Under the pieces are notes generated by a model. The model worked only from the letters and a program-made list of their open reading frames with translations. It did not search any database and was not told the DNA's origin. Shown piece by piece: positions 43,331 through 53,600 of a stretch of 64,000 nt of DNA (position 1 is the first letter of the stretch; every line of letters starts with the position of its first letter). The DNA comes from Alphaproteobacteria bacterium (GTDB lineage Bacteria; Pseudomonadota; Alphaproteobacteria; Rhizobiales; Rhizobiaceae). Both the position numbers and the translations under genes were made by a program. The DNA lies in the NCBI GenBank assembly GCA_018823835.1, contig JAHJHT010000013.1, positions 62,001 to 126,000 on the forward strand, in the 5' to 3' direction.

Positions 43331-45126
43331 GCAGGCGCTCCGGTTGCGCCCGGTACACGGGCGCGCGACTGCGGAAACAGCAGGTCGATGAAGCGCTCGG
43401 CCGTCGGCTGCGGCTCGTGGTTGGCAAGGCCCGGCCGCTCGTTGGCCTCGATGAAGACGTAGTCGGGCTGCGTCGGCGAGGTGACCATGAAGTCGATGCC
43501 GACGACGGGGATGTCGATTGCCCTCGCTGCCGACTTGGCCGCCTCGACGAGGGCAGGGTGGACGATGCCGGTAACGTCGTGGATGGAGCCGCCGGTATGG
43601 AGGTTGGCCGTCTTGCGGACGATCACCTCCTCGCCCTCGGCCGGCACGGTGTCGAGGCTGCGCCCGCCGGCGGCGAGGCAGCGCAGGGTTTCTTCGTCGA
43701 CCGGGATGCGGCTCTCGCCGTCGGTCGCTGCGGCGCGGCGGCGCGACTGTCGCTCGATCAGCGTCGCCAGCGAGCGATGGCCGTCGCCGACGACGGAGGG
43801 GGGGCGCCTGATGGCGGCGGCCACGAGCTTGTGGTCGATGACGACGAGGCGCAGGTCCTGGCCGTCGAAGCAGCTTTCGACCAGCACGCGGTCGCAGATT
43901 TCTCCGGCTTCGGCGGCTGCCTTTGCCACATCGTCCATGCGGGTCAGGCCGACCGAAACGCCACGGCCCTGTTCGCCGCGGGCTGGCTTGACCACGACGG
44001 AGCCATGCTCGGCCAGAAAGGCCTCGACCGCGGCGTCGTCGCCGGTGGCGATCTGCTCGGGCACCGCCACGCCGGCGCGTGCAACGATGCGCCTTGTGAC
44101 GGCCTTGTCGTCGCAGACCGAGACGGCGACCCCGGAGGTCAGTTCCGACAGGCTTTCGCGGCAGTGGATGGAGCGGCCGCCATAGGAGAGGCGGAAGAAG
44201 CCGCCCTCGGCATCGGTCACCTCGGCATGGACGCCGCGGCGGCGCGCCTCGTCGATGATGATGCGCGCATAGGGGTTCAGCGCGTCGTACTGTGCGATGG
44301 GCGCGGAAAACAGCTTCTCGTTGATGGGGTTCTTGCGCTTCACCGCAAACAGCGGAATCCGGCGGAAGCCGAGGCTCTCGTATAGCCCGATCGCCGGCTC
44401 GTTGTCGTGCAGCACGGACAGGTCGAGGCTGCTTGCGCCGCGCGCCTGGAAATACTCGGCAAGCCGGCGCACCAGCATCTCGCCGATACCCGGATGCCTC
44501 GACTGCGGATCGACCGCCAGGCACCAGAGCGAGGAGCCGTGCTCCGGGTCCTGGAACAGGCGGTGATGGTCGACGCCTGTTACCGTGCCGATGATGTCGC
44601 CCGTGGCTTCTTCCTCGGCGACAAAATAGGTCAGCGATCGGCTGTCGCGCTTCGACCAGAAGAATTCCGGCAAAACCGCCACCATGCCGCGCGCGGCATA
44701 GATGGCATTGACCGCCTCGGCGTCGGCCTCGGAGGTCAGTCGGCGGATGAAGAAGCCCTGAGGCTGCCTGCGCCCGGGCCGGTATGTCGCGAGGTTGAGC
44801 CGATAGGTGTGCGACGGATCGAGAAACGTCTCCTGCGGCGCCAGCGTGAGAAGCACATGCGGATCGCGCACGTAGAAGGCTATGTCGCGCTGGCCGGGCC
44901 TTTCGTCGCGAAGCGCCGCCACGAGCGCGGCGTCGGAGGTAAAGGTCTGCGCAAACAGCAGCCGTCCCCAGCCGCAGTCGAGCGTGACGTCCTCGGACCG
45001 CACCGTCCTTTCGCCGCCCGGCTGTTCCTTCATCGAATTGACGCGCAGCCGCTGCAGGCGGTGATCGAGCGGACGCTCGCCGCGCGATGTACCGGATTTC
45101 TTCTTGTGTCCGACCGCCTTGGCCAT
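43327..45126 (-). CDS. N-acetylglutaminylglutamine synthetase (GNAT + ATP-grasp)
   Basis: A 599-residue two-domain enzyme. A GNAT acetyltransferase domain (about residues 115-270; SSLWCLAVDPQSRHPGIGEMLVRRLAEYFQARGASSLDLSVLHDNEPAIGLYESLGFRRIPLF) is followed by an ATP-grasp ligase domain (about 300-590; VVVKPARGEQGRGVSVGL, RVLVESCFDGQDLRLVVIDHKLVAAAIRRPPSVVGDG, DFMVTSPTQPDYVFIEANERPGLANHEP). It makes N-acetylglutaminylglutamine, which the adjacent amidotransferase turns into the osmolyte NAGGN. The start at 45126 is 4 bases after the amidotransferase stop; an ATG at 45141 is an alternative. Confidence 0.92.
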   Translation of the reverse strand: MAKAVGHKKKSGTSRGERPLDHRLQRLRVNSMKEQPGGERTVRSEDVTLDCGWGRLLFAQTFTSDAALVAALRDERPGQRDIAFYVRDPHVLLTLAPQETFLDPSHTYRLNLATYRPGRRQPQGFFIRRLTSEADAEAVNAIYAARGMVAVLPEFFWSKRDSRSLTYFVAEEEATGDIIGTVTGVDHHRLFQDPEHGSSLWCLAVDPQSRHPGIGEMLVRRLAEYFQARGASSLDLSVLHDNEPAIGLYESLGFRRIPLFAVKRKNPINEKLFSAPIAQYDALNPYARIIIDEARRRGVHAEVTDAEGGFFRLSYGGRSIHCRESLSELTSGVAVSVCDDKAVTRRIVARAGVAVPEQIATGDDAAVEAFLAEHGSVVVKPARGEQGRGVSVGLTRMDDVAKAAAEAGEICDRVLVESCFDGQDLRLVVIDHKLVAAAIRRPPSVVGDGHRSLATLIERQSRRRAAATDGESRIPVDEETLRCLAAGGRSLDTVPAEGEEVIVRKTANLHTGGSIHDVTGIVHPALVEAAKSAARAIDIPVVGIDFMVTSPTQPDYVFIEANERPGLANHEPQPTAERFIDLLFPQSRARVPGATGAPA

Positions 45127-45130
45127 GGTG

Positions 45131-46906
45131 TCAGATTCCATGCGTCTGGAGCCACATTTCCAGCAGGCCGACCTGCCAGAGCTCAGACCCCTGCAGCGGA
45201 GTGATGTGCTGCGAGGGCGCCTCGAAGAGTTGCGCCAGGTAGTCCTCGCGGAACAGGCCGCGTTCGCGCGCCGTACGAGTCTGCAACGCATCGCGCACCA
45301 TGTCGAGGTAGGGCCCATCGACATATTTCAGCTGCGGCACCGGGAAGTAGCCCTTCTTGCGGTCGATCACCTCGCTCGGGATGACCATGCGGGCGACGTC
45401 CTTGAGGATGCCCTTGCCATTATCCTTGAGCTTCAGCTCTGGCGGGATTCGGGCCGCCAGCTCGACCAGTTCGTGGTCGAGGAATGGCACGCGCGCCTCC
45501 AGGCCCCAGGCCATGGTCATGTTGTCGACGCGCTTGACCGGGTCGTCGACGAGCATGACGGTCGAATCGAGCCTGAGCGCGCGGTCGACGGGCGTGTCGG
45601 CGCCGGGGCGCTGCAACTCGTGGGCGACGAGTTCGCGGCTGTAGTCGCGGTCGTCCGTCCAGTCCGCGCCGAGCTGGCGCCTCAGCGTCTCGTGGTTGCG
45701 GTCGAAGAAGACGCGGGCATAGTCGCCGACCACATCGTTGCTGTCGGCAAGCGGCGGGTACCAGTGGTAGCCGCCGAAGACCTCGTCGGCGCCTTGGCCG
45801 GACTGCACGACCTTGATGTGCTTGGAGACCTCCTTGGAGAGGAGGTAGAAGCCGACATTGTCATAGGAAACCATCGGCTCCGACATGGCCTGGAAGGTGC
45901 CGGGCAGGGCGTCCATGAGCCCGGCGGACGGCACGAAGATCTTGTGGTGGTCGGTGCCGAACTCCTTGGCGATCAAGTCGGAATAGACGAACTCGTCGCC
46001 CTTTTCGCCATTGGCTTCCTCGAAGCCGACGGAAAAGCTCATCAGCTCGGTCTGACCGGCTTCGGCGAGCAGGCCGACAATGAGGCTCGAATCGACGCCG
46101 CCCGAGAGCAGCACGCCGACCGGGACGTCAGCCACCATGCGGCGCTTGACAGCGGCCCGCAGTTCCTCGAGCAGGCGGTCGCGCCAGTCGGTGGCAGACA
46201 TGGTGCTCTCGTCGGCGGCACGGCCGAAGGGCGGGTCCCAGTAGCGGCGATCCTCGAACTGGCCATCGGCCTCGATGATGCGCATCGTCGCCGGCGGCAG
46301 CTTCTTGACACCGTTGATGATGGTGCGCGGCGGCGGCACGACGGCGTGGAAGCTCATGTAGTGGTGCAGGGCGACGCGGTCGATCGAGGTGTCGACGTCG
46401 CCGGCCTTGAGCAGGGCGGGGAGCGACGAGGCGAAGCGCAGCCGTTTGCCGCTCTGCGACAGATAGAGCGGCTTGATGCCGAAACGGTCGCGCGCCACGA
46501 TGATGCGGCCGCTGTCGCGCTCCTGGATGACGAAGGCGAACATGCCGTTGAAGCGCTCGACACAGGCTTCGCCCCAGGCGTGCCATGCCTTCAGAATGAC
46601 TTCGGTATCGCCATTGGAGAAGAAGCTGTAGCCGGCGGCTTCGAGTTCGCGCCGCAGTTCCGGGTAATTGTAGATGCAGCCGTTGAAGGCGATGGTCAGG
46701 CCGAGCATGCCGTCGACCATCGGCTGCCTGGCCTTTTCCGACAGGTCGATGATGCGCAGGCGGCGGTGACCGAAGCCGGCATTGCCGTAGGACACGATGC
46801 CCGAATCGTCGGGGCCGCGTGGCGCCAGGGTGTCGGACATTCTCGAAATGGCCAGGACAGACGGGGTCGACCCGTCAAATGTTACTTCGCCGCAAATTCC
46901 GCACAT
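45131..46906 (-). CDS. asnO: N-acetylglutaminylglutamine amidotransferase (AsnO-like)
   Basis: A 591-residue class II glutamine amidotransferase of the asparagine-synthetase family. The protein begins MCGICGEV, giving the N-terminal Cys2 nucleophile of the glutaminase domain. The synthetase domain has the PP-loop PVGVLLSGGVDSSLIVGLLAEAG near residue 265 and SGQGADEVFGGYHWYP. It amidates N-acetylglutaminylglutamine to NAGGN, an osmoprotectant accumulated by rhizobia and pseudomonads under salt stress. It leads the three-gene operon, divergent from a MarR regulator gene 76 bases away, which may respond to osmotic or acid signals. Confidence 0.92.
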   Translation of the reverse strand: MCGICGEVTFDGSTPSVLAISRMSDTLAPRGPDDSGIVSYGNAGFGHRRLRIIDLSEKARQPMVDGMLGLTIAFNGCIYNYPELRRELEAAGYSFFSNGDTEVILKAWHAWGEACVERFNGMFAFVIQERDSGRIIVARDRFGIKPLYLSQSGKRLRFASSLPALLKAGDVDTSIDRVALHHYMSFHAVVPPPRTIINGVKKLPPATMRIIEADGQFEDRRYWDPPFGRAADESTMSATDWRDRLLEELRAAVKRRMVADVPVGVLLSGGVDSSLIVGLLAEAGQTELMSFSVGFEEANGEKGDEFVYSDLIAKEFGTDHHKIFVPSAGLMDALPGTFQAMSEPMVSYDNVGFYLLSKEVSKHIKVVQSGQGADEVFGGYHWYPPLADSNDVVGDYARVFFDRNHETLRRQLGADWTDDRDYSRELVAHELQRPGADTPVDRALRLDSTVMLVDDPVKRVDNMTMAWGLEARVPFLDHELVELAARIPPELKLKDNGKGILKDVARMVIPSEVIDRKKGYFPVPQLKYVDGPYLDMVRDALQTRTARERGLFREDYLAQLFEAPSQHITPLQGSELWQVGLLEMWLQTHGI

Positions 46907-46982
46907 GCTCGGGCAGGAGCCTCCATATCAGATTGTCAAACTTGCAAAGGGATGCGTTAGTAGTTAGAGTTCGAATGATTAG

Positions 46983-47489
46983 ATGTCAAATAATTCGATG
47001 ATAGACAGTTCCGACACAGCGCCATCGACGGGCTCCGCGCCCGCCGACCAAACGCGTTTGCTCCTGAAATCGATCCGAAGAATTGTTCGGGCAAACGACC
47101 TGCAGTCGCGCGCGCTTGCCAAGGCAACCGGCCTCACCGGTCCGCAACTGGTCATCCTGACCGGCGTGGCGGAGCTCGGCGAAGTGACGACGCAAGCGCT
47201 GGCCGATCATGCCGACCTCAGCGCCGCGACCGTGGTGATGGTGCTCGACAAGCTGGAGCAGCGGGCAATCGTCGAGCGCTACCGTTCGACCAGCGACCGC
47301 CGCATCGTCTATACGCGGCTGACGGCCAAGGGAGCGGAACTGGTAAACAGCACGCGCGGCCTGTTCGGTGCCGGGCTGGTGCAGCGCCTGGCCGCGTTGC
47401 CGGCCGCCCGTCGCCAGGAACTGATCGAGAACCTTGGTGCGATCGCCGATCTCGTCACCGACGCGACCAAGACGGTGGCGCTCGACTGA
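46983..47489 (+). CDS. MarR-family transcriptional regulator
   Basis: A 168-residue winged-helix protein. The MarR core is seen in LTGPQLVILTGVAELGEVTTQALADHADLSAATVVMVLDKLEQRAIVERYRSTSDRRIVYTRLTAKGAEL (about residues 55-125), followed by a dimerisation helix pair. It is divergent from the NAGGN operon with a 76-base gap, an arrangement repeatedly seen for NAGGN loci, so it probably controls them. No clear palindrome could be fixed as its operator in the short gap (the region reads TAGTTAGAGTTCGAATGAT). Confidence 0.88.
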   Translation: MSNNSMIDSSDTAPSTGSAPADQTRLLLKSIRRIVRANDLQSRALAKATGLTGPQLVILTGVAELGEVTTQALADHADLSAATVVMVLDKLEQRAIVERYRSTSDRRIVYTRLTAKGAELVNSTRGLFGAGLVQRLAALPAARRQELIENLGAIADLVTDATKTVALD

Positions 47490-47532
47490 CGCGGATGGCC
47501 GTCCGGCACACTGGCGTTGACATGGAAAAATC

Positions 47533-47608
<76 letters not shown>

Positions 47609-47824
47609 GACAGGGTGCGGACGTTTAAGCAGTTCGCGCCGCGTCCGCAAGGAAAATCGGCCGGCCGGTGCGGTGTTTTAGGGCGGTTGCCGGATGGTTT
47701 GCCCGGCAAGTCAGCGAAACATCGAAAGACTTGCAGAATAGGTCTCACCGCGCGCTTGACACTCCCCATCGAACCCCTTATCCAGCGCCCAACGACGCCT
47801 TGCCCCTTTGCACGGCGTCAGTGC

Positions 47825-47901
47825 GCGGGTGTAGCTCAGTCGGTTAGAGTGCCGGCCTGTCACGCCGGAGGTCGCGGGTTCGAGTCCCGTCACTCGCGCC
47901 A
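47825..47901 (+). tRNA. tRNA-Asp(GTC)
   Basis: Acceptor GCGGGTG pairs with CACTCGC (one G-U pair), the anticodon arm CCGGC-CTGTCAC-GCCGG gives GTC for aspartate, the T-arm is GCGGGTTCGAGTCCCGT, and CCA is encoded at 47899-47901. The 190 bases that follow to the next gene show nothing recognisable. Confidence 0.96.
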
Positions 47902-48092
47902 TTTTGACGTCGGCCTGAGCCATCCGCTCCGGCGCTTCGCCTGAATGTCCGCTCCCTTGAAAGTCCGCTTCATCGACGCCTGTCGTCGCAGGGTCTTGCG
48001 TTGTCTTTCTGGCGCCTGTGCTCACGACAAGTTCACGCGCTTCCGGGGCGGCGCAGTGATATCTTCCGTCCTGAGGATGTCGGAGCGGTTTC

Positions 48093-48398
48093 ATGAAGCA
48101 TGTTGCGATTCTCGTGCCGGCGCTGCTCATCGCGACCGAAGCCGGCGCCATTTCACGCTACCAGACGACGGCGATGAGTTGCGCCAGGGTCGTCGCCGCG
48201 CTCGATGTCGATGGGGCCGCCATCCTGCGCTACCCGGCGCCAAACAACCCGTCGATCCAGCTCTACGACCGCTATGTGCGGGACAACCGGCAATGCAGCA
48301 GCACCCAGAGGGCACGGCTGTTCAGCGTGCCGACCACGGACAACAAGGCCTGCCAGGTGCGCAAATGCGTGAGGGTGAGCGGATCGGGCAACCGGTAG
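48093..48398 (+). CDS. Small secreted Cys-rich protein of unknown function
   Basis: A 101-residue protein with a short signal peptide (MKHVAILVPALLIATEAGA). The mature part has four cysteines (MSCARV, RQCSST, KACQVRKC) and the stretch GAAILRYPAPNNPSIQLYDRYVRDNRQC. I recall similar short exported proteins in many rhizobia, always uncharacterised. The Cys spacing suggests two disulfides in a compact periplasmic domain. It stands alone between tRNA-Asp and the convergent M23 peptidase gene. Confidence 0.65.
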   Translation: MKHVAILVPALLIATEAGAISRYQTTAMSCARVVAALDVDGAAILRYPAPNNPSIQLYDRYVRDNRQCSSTQRARLFSVPTTDNKACQVRKCVRVSGSGNR

Positions 48399-48440
48399 CG
48401 CGGCGCAGGCGCTGTCGCATGGCCGGTTTTGTCCGGCAGG

Positions 48441-49760
48441 TCAGAGGTAGCTGCTGACCTTCTTGCCGGCTTTCAGGAAGCGTACCGGGTTCAGCGCATC
48501 GCCGTTGCGGCGCACCTCGTAATGCAGGTGCGGGCCGGTCGAACGACCGCTGCTGCCGACCTTGCCGATGGTGTCGCCGGCGGCGAGCGGCTGGCCTTCC
48601 TTGACGAGGATCTTGCTCAGATGGCCGTAGCGCGTGCTGAAGCCGTTTGCGTGTTCGACCTCGACCATGCGGCCGTAGCCGCCGTACCAACCAGCCTTGA
48701 TGACCTTGCCGGGGGCGGTGACGCGCGCGGGTGAACCGGCCGGCGCACGGAAATCCATGCCCGAATGCATGGCCGGCGTGCCGATCAACGGGTCCTTGCG
48801 GACACCGAATGTGCTTGAGATGGACCGGCCTGGCGCCGGGTTGGCGATGGGGAAGCTGCGTGCCTCGGCCTTCAATCGTTCCAGCATGTCGAGCGCCTCG
48901 TCCAGTTCGCGTACCTTGCTCTCGAACATTTCCGGGCTGTCGATGGCGACCAGCGGACCGCCTATGCCGGTCTTGGAATCGTCCTTGTCGACCGGCAGGC
49001 CGGCGGCCTCGAGAGCCTCGGAGATCGCGTCGGCGGTCTGGTAGGCATCCTCGGCCAGCGTGTTGATGCGGCTGATCTGCTCGGTCTCGATCGAGCGCAG
49101 CGACTTGTTGATGGCGACGAACAGCCGGTCGGCCTGGTCGGCAGAGGTCGAGCCGGACGAGATGGCCTGGCGCGTCGACCAGAAGGAGAAGGGCGTCGCG
49201 ACGTCGCCGGGCGAAACGGTGTCGGCAAGGGCCAGCACGGTGTCGGGAACGAGCGCGGCGCGCTGGTCGGGCTTGCCTGACGGCACCGGTGCGGAGGCGG
49301 GCAGCGGCGTATCGCCATGTTCGACGCGGTCGATGAGGGGGCCGAGACGGCCGTGGCGCTGCGTCAGCTGCGTCTGGCGCTCGAGCAATTCACCGACCTT
49401 GGTCTCCATCAGCTGCTGGTCGAGCATCTGGCGGCTGGTGATGCGGTCAACCTGCGCGCGCAAGGTGGAGATGCGGTCCTCGTAGGCCTGCTGAAGGCGG
49501 GCCTGGCGGGCGGAAGCGGCGCCGATAAGGTCGTCCCTGAGGACGAGATACGAGGTGGCGAGCAGGTAGCCTATGGCAATGGCGGCGAGGGCGGAGCCGA
49601 GAAAGGCAGCCACCCAGGGCCTGATCGTGAAATGTCGGATTTCATCGCCACGCGCAATGATGACCGTGTGCGGCTCTCTGCGTTTTCCGAAGACGGTGGA
49701 CTGACCTGCGTTTTTCACGGGACTGCTTTTCCATACCGCGTGATGTGCGACAGGACGCAT
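48441..49760 (-). CDS. M23 (LytM-type) peptidoglycan peptidase with membrane anchor and coiled coil
   Basis: A 439-residue protein with one membrane helix (IRPWVAAFLGSALAAIAIGYLLATSYLVL, about residues 46-74), a coiled-coil region (about 80-145; ARQARLQQAYEDRISTLRAQVDRITSRQMLDQQLMETKVGELLERQ), a Ser/Pro-rich middle, and a C-terminal LytM domain. The domain has HSGMDFRAPAGSPARVTAPGKVIKAG and the zinc motif GPHLHYEV. All M23 metal ligands (H and D in HSGMDF, HxH) appear intact, so it is probably an active endopeptidase or an EnvC-like activator in cell-wall remodelling. The N-terminal start is uncertain. Confidence 0.85.
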   Translation of the reverse strand: MRPVAHHAVWKSSPVKNAGQSTVFGKRREPHTVIIARGDEIRHFTIRPWVAAFLGSALAAIAIGYLLATSYLVLRDDLIGAASARQARLQQAYEDRISTLRAQVDRITSRQMLDQQLMETKVGELLERQTQLTQRHGRLGPLIDRVEHGDTPLPASAPVPSGKPDQRAALVPDTVLALADTVSPGDVATPFSFWSTRQAISSGSTSADQADRLFVAINKSLRSIETEQISRINTLAEDAYQTADAISEALEAAGLPVDKDDSKTGIGGPLVAIDSPEMFESKVRELDEALDMLERLKAEARSFPIANPAPGRSISSTFGVRKDPLIGTPAMHSGMDFRAPAGSPARVTAPGKVIKAGWYGGYGRMVEVEHANGFSTRYGHLSKILVKEGQPLAAGDTIGKVGSSGRSTGPHLHYEVRRNGDALNPVRFLKAGKKVSSYL

Positions 49761-49857
49761 TACACATTGTTAGGGTTAACAAAGCTTTGCCTCTGGTTTT
49801 CGGTCCCGATCGACTTCGGAAAGGGCGGTTGCAAACCGCGTAGACCGCACAAGAAAA

Positions 49858-49884
49858 CGCCCGGGCGGCGAGGCCGACCGGGCG
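49858..49884 (-). terminator. Rho-independent terminator for the bcp/small membrane protein transcript
   Basis: CGCCCGG (49858-49864) pairs with CCGGGCG (49878-49884). On the minus strand the stem is followed by TTTTCTTG, a usable U-run. It lies 28 bases downstream of the 23-residue protein gene and would end the minus-strand transcript from bcp. Confidence 0.6.
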
Positions 49885-49911
49885 CGTTCGTAAAGGCAAG
49901 CTGTCAACAGG

Positions 49912-49983
49912 TCAGGTGAGCAGCCAGATCAGGATGATGACCGGAATCGGAATGCCGATAAGCCAAAGAATCAGACTGCGCAT
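49912..49983 (-). CDS. 23-residue hydrophobic membrane protein
   Basis: A tiny open frame, ATG to TGA, preceded by GGGAGAGC 3 bases before the start. It encodes MRSLILWLIGIPIPVIILIW plus LLT, a single membrane span with a positive N-terminal Arg and a central IPIP kink. Similar one-helix mini-proteins are annotated sporadically in Hyphomicrobiales, as far as I remember. It follows bcp by 78 bases and precedes a terminator, which supports it as a real transcribed gene. The function is unknown. Confidence 0.6.
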   Translation of the reverse strand: MRSLILWLIGIPIPVIILIWLLT

Positions 49984-50061
49984 GGTGCTCTCCCGCTGGA
50001 TGTGAAACTCCACCCCACAATGCAGGCAGGGGGCGAAGGTTCCGAACGGGATTGTGGGCGG

Positions 50062-50529
50062 CTACATTTGCCTGACTGCCGCGAGCACCTCGGCAGCATG
50101 GCCCGAAACGCGGACATTGCGCCAGATGCGGGCGATCGTGCCTGCGCGGTCGATCAGGAAGGTGGTGCGCACCACGCCCATGTAGTCGCGGCCGAACATG
50201 TTCTTCTTGGACCACACGCCATAGCTGGTGAGTGTCGCGTGCGTCTCGTCGGACACAAGCGGCATGCCGAGATTGTGCTTTGTCTTGAAGCGCTCGTGGC
50301 GCCGGACGCTGTCTGGCGACATGCCGATTACTGTCGCGCCGGCGCTGTCGAAATGCGGCAGGTTGCGGGTAAAGTCGATGGCTTCCGCCGTGCAGCCGGT
50401 CGTATCGTCCTTGGGATAGAAGAACAGCACCACGATTTTGCCGCGAAAGTCTGAAAGCCGGACGGTCTGGCCGCCATCCCTCGGCAGCTCGAAGTCGGGG
50501 GCCGGTCGTCCTGCATCCAGATCAGCCAT
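50062..50529 (-). CDS. bcp: Thioredoxin-dependent thiol peroxidase (Bcp/PrxQ)
   Basis: A 155-residue peroxiredoxin. The ATG at 50529 is chosen because the upstream frame to 50721 overlaps the divergent gene and is not protein-like. The motif APDFELPRDGGQTVRLSDFRGKIVVLFFYPKDDTTGCTAEAIDF holds the peroxidatic Cys (in TTGCT) near residue 43. VIGMSPDSVRRHERFKTKHNLGMPLVSDE and GRDYMGVVRTTFLIDRAG are typical of PrxQ. It reduces organic hydroperoxides and H2O2. It is divergent from the YhdP-like gene across 94 bases. Confidence 0.93.
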   Translation of the reverse strand: MADLDAGRPAPDFELPRDGGQTVRLSDFRGKIVVLFFYPKDDTTGCTAEAIDFTRNLPHFDSAGATVIGMSPDSVRRHERFKTKHNLGMPLVSDETHATLTSYGVWSKKNMFGRDYMGVVRTTFLIDRAGTIARIWRNVRVSGHAAEVLAAVRQM

Positions 50530-50623
50530 TTCTAAGCCTTTGTTTAAGGTTACATGGGGGTCGCAGGCATATATCGTAATCAGCGGATTCGTCCACGTTT
50601 GAAGCGTCAAATCGGAAGATCGG

Positions 50624-53600
50624 GTGGACCACGAGCACCTCAAGCACGAGAAGATTAGGTTCAGACGTGACGAGATCACCGATCTCGAGACCCTTCCGTC
50701 GGCTGGCAATCTCGACCCCAAACCCCGGAGGCGCTGGGTTCCGGCGCGGCTGAAGAAAGTTGTCGGCTACACGCTGGCGGGCCTTGTCGGCCTGCTGGTC
50801 GTGGCTGCCGTCGCGGTCTACGCAATCGGCGTGTCCGGAATCGGCTCGGAGCGGTTGCGCGTCGCTGCCGAACAGGGACTGGAAGAGTTCGCGGGCTACG
50901 ACATCGACGCGTCCGTCGGTCCGGCACGCATCACCTTCGACGCCTCGCGCTTCCTGGCGCTCGAGGTTCGCGACGTCAGCCTGAAGAACGCGGCCGACGG
51001 CAGCGCTATCGCCGATGCCGGCCTCGTGCGCTTCGGCGTGCGCCTGCTGCCGCTCCTGTCGGGCGAACTAAGGCTTTCGAGCGCTCGGCTTTCAGACGCA
51101 CGGATCGTCGCGCCCGACACGCCGCAAAGCGATACGGCCGACTGGTCCGCGATGCTGCGCGGCGACGACGGCCTGCTGTCGACGGACAGGATCATCGACA
51201 TCGTGTTTGGCGGCGTCCACAAGGCGTTCGACCGGATCAGCAGCAATGCCATGCGGCGCATCTCGTTGCAGGATGTCGACCTGGTCTTGCCGGGCAAGGG
51301 CGAAGCGGGGAGGCTGCGGGTTGCCACCGCCTTGTTGTCGGAGACGTCGCCGGGCAAACTCGCGCTCGACGCGCAGGTCGAAGTTGCGGGCCGAAGCCTG
51401 CATTTCGAAGCTTCGGCGACCAGGGATCTTGCCACGCAGCGCATCGCCGCGCTCGAGATGAGGGCGCGCGAAACCGCGGCAGATGGTGCCGTCCTCGACA
51501 GCGGCAGCCGCCTCGGCCTGATCGACGTCGTCATGGGCGGCTCCGAGGGGGGCGGGGGCAATCCCGCCGGCCTGCGGCTCGGCGTCGCCCTGAAGGGGTC
51601 CGGGATCGACCTCGGCAAGCATGGCGTGCTTGAAGGCGACTTGGAACTGCGCGCCGCCTTCGTGGCGGGCAGCCGACGGATCGGCATCGAAAGACTGCGC
51701 GCCATGGTCGGCCGGACCATCTTCGATTTCCGCGGTGTCATCGATCCCGCCACGACGACCGACGGCACGGACGGGGCCTACCGCTACGAACTCGCCAGCG
51801 CGCGGTCGCTGATCGCGCCGGAGGGCTCCCCGGAGCCGGCAATGACCACTTCTGTCCGGCTGACCGGGCAATTCAGCGAAACCGAGCGCCGGCTTTCGGC
51901 CGACCAGATCGTGGTGCAGACCGGGCGCGGCGAGGTGCTGGGAACCGCCTCGGTGCAGATGGTCGAGGACGGCGCGCCCGGTATGTCGGCCGCCTTTTCC
52001 GTGCATGACATGTCGGTCTCGCACGTCAAGCAGCTGTGGCCCTGGTTCTCGGCCAACAAGGCGCGCGAATGGGTGATGCAGAACCTCTTCGGCGGACGCA
52101 TCACCGACGCGACCCTGCAGTTCCAGGTTGAGCCGAGGCGCCTCGGCAACGGTGTGCCGCTGACCGGCGACGAGGTCTTCGGGACCTTCGCGGTAGAGGG
52201 TACGCGCTTCGACACCGCCGGGCTGATCCCGCCGGTGCGCGACGCCACAGGCGTCGTCGGCTTCAAGGGCAACGACGTCGATATCGCGCTGTCCTCGGGC
52301 ACCGTCTACCTGCCGAGCGGCAGGACGGTGGCCGCGAGTAACGGCACGCTGGCGGTCAAGCAGGCGAACGTCCCGCCGGTCATCGGTTCTCTCGACATCG
52401 ACGTGGTCGGCGATGCGCCGGCAGTCGCCGAACTGGCCTCATACGACCCGATCAACGCGATGCGCTTTGTCGGGCTGCCGCCGCAGGCTTTTTCGGGAGA
52501 CGTGTCGGGCCATGTGACCGCCGAAATTCCGCTCCAGCGGGGCATAGACGCCTCGACGCTGGCCTGGAACGTCGCCCTCGACTACGAAAACCTGGCGATC
52601 TCGGAGCCGATCGACGGCCAGATGGTGACCGAGGCAGCCGGCACGATCACCGTCGACCGGACCAAGGCGGTGATTGACGCCAAGGCAAAGCTCAACGGCG
52701 TGCCTGCGGAGATCGAGGCGACGGAACCGGTCGGCAAGAGCGGTACGCAGCGCCAGCGCCTTATCACCATGGCGCTCACCGACAAGACGCGCGAAGTCAT
52801 GGCCCCCGGCATTTCCGACCTGGTCAAGGGAACCGTGAAGGTCACCGTCGACGCGACCGAGCCCGGCCGCAAGCAGATCAAGGCCGATCTCACCGGCGCG
52901 CAACTCGACATTCCCTGGGCGGGATGGACAAAAGGGCCGGGCATCGCGTCCGACGTCAGTTTCCTGCTCGAGGCCGACGGAGACTCCGTGACGCTGTCCG
53001 ACTTCTTCCTGTCGGGAAGCACGTTCGGAATCAATGGCGACATCGCGCTGTCTGGTGGCGGATTGTCGTCTGCCATGTTCGCCAAGGTCCGGCTGAACCG
53101 CGACGACAGTGTCGCCGTGGCTATCAAGCGCTCCGGCAAGGGGCTCTCGGTCGATATTCGCGGCGCTTCGCTCGATGCGCGATCGGTCGTGCGCCAGTTC
53201 ACCGCCGATACCAGCACTGCCACGAAGGCCTCGAACACCGGCTCGGTTGCGGTTCATCTCGATGTCGACACGCTGACCGGGTTCCACGGCGAGCGCTTCT
53301 CGGGCGTCAAACTGGACTACAGCGGCTCGGGCGACAAGGTGAACAGCCTTGTGGTCACGGCCAAGGCGAGTTCGGGCGCTGGCGTGCAGATACGGAACAT
53401 AGCCGACGGCGGCTCGCGCTCGATGCAGATGCAATCGGACGATGCCGGCGCGGTCCTGAGGTTCCTAGACATCTACGAGCACATGGAAGGCGGCAAGATC
53501 GCGCTTGCGCTCAACGGCGCGTCGGACGGGCAGATGACCGGCCAGGTCGACGCGCGCGACTTCTTCATCGTCAACGAGCCCCGCATGAATTCGATCGTCG

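Noticed and set aside
42230-44524. Long N-terminal extension of the M42 peptidase
   Set aside because: The extra 398 codons are antisense-frame sequence over the NAGGN synthetase gene; the ATG at 43330 with ATGA overlap gives the normal family length.
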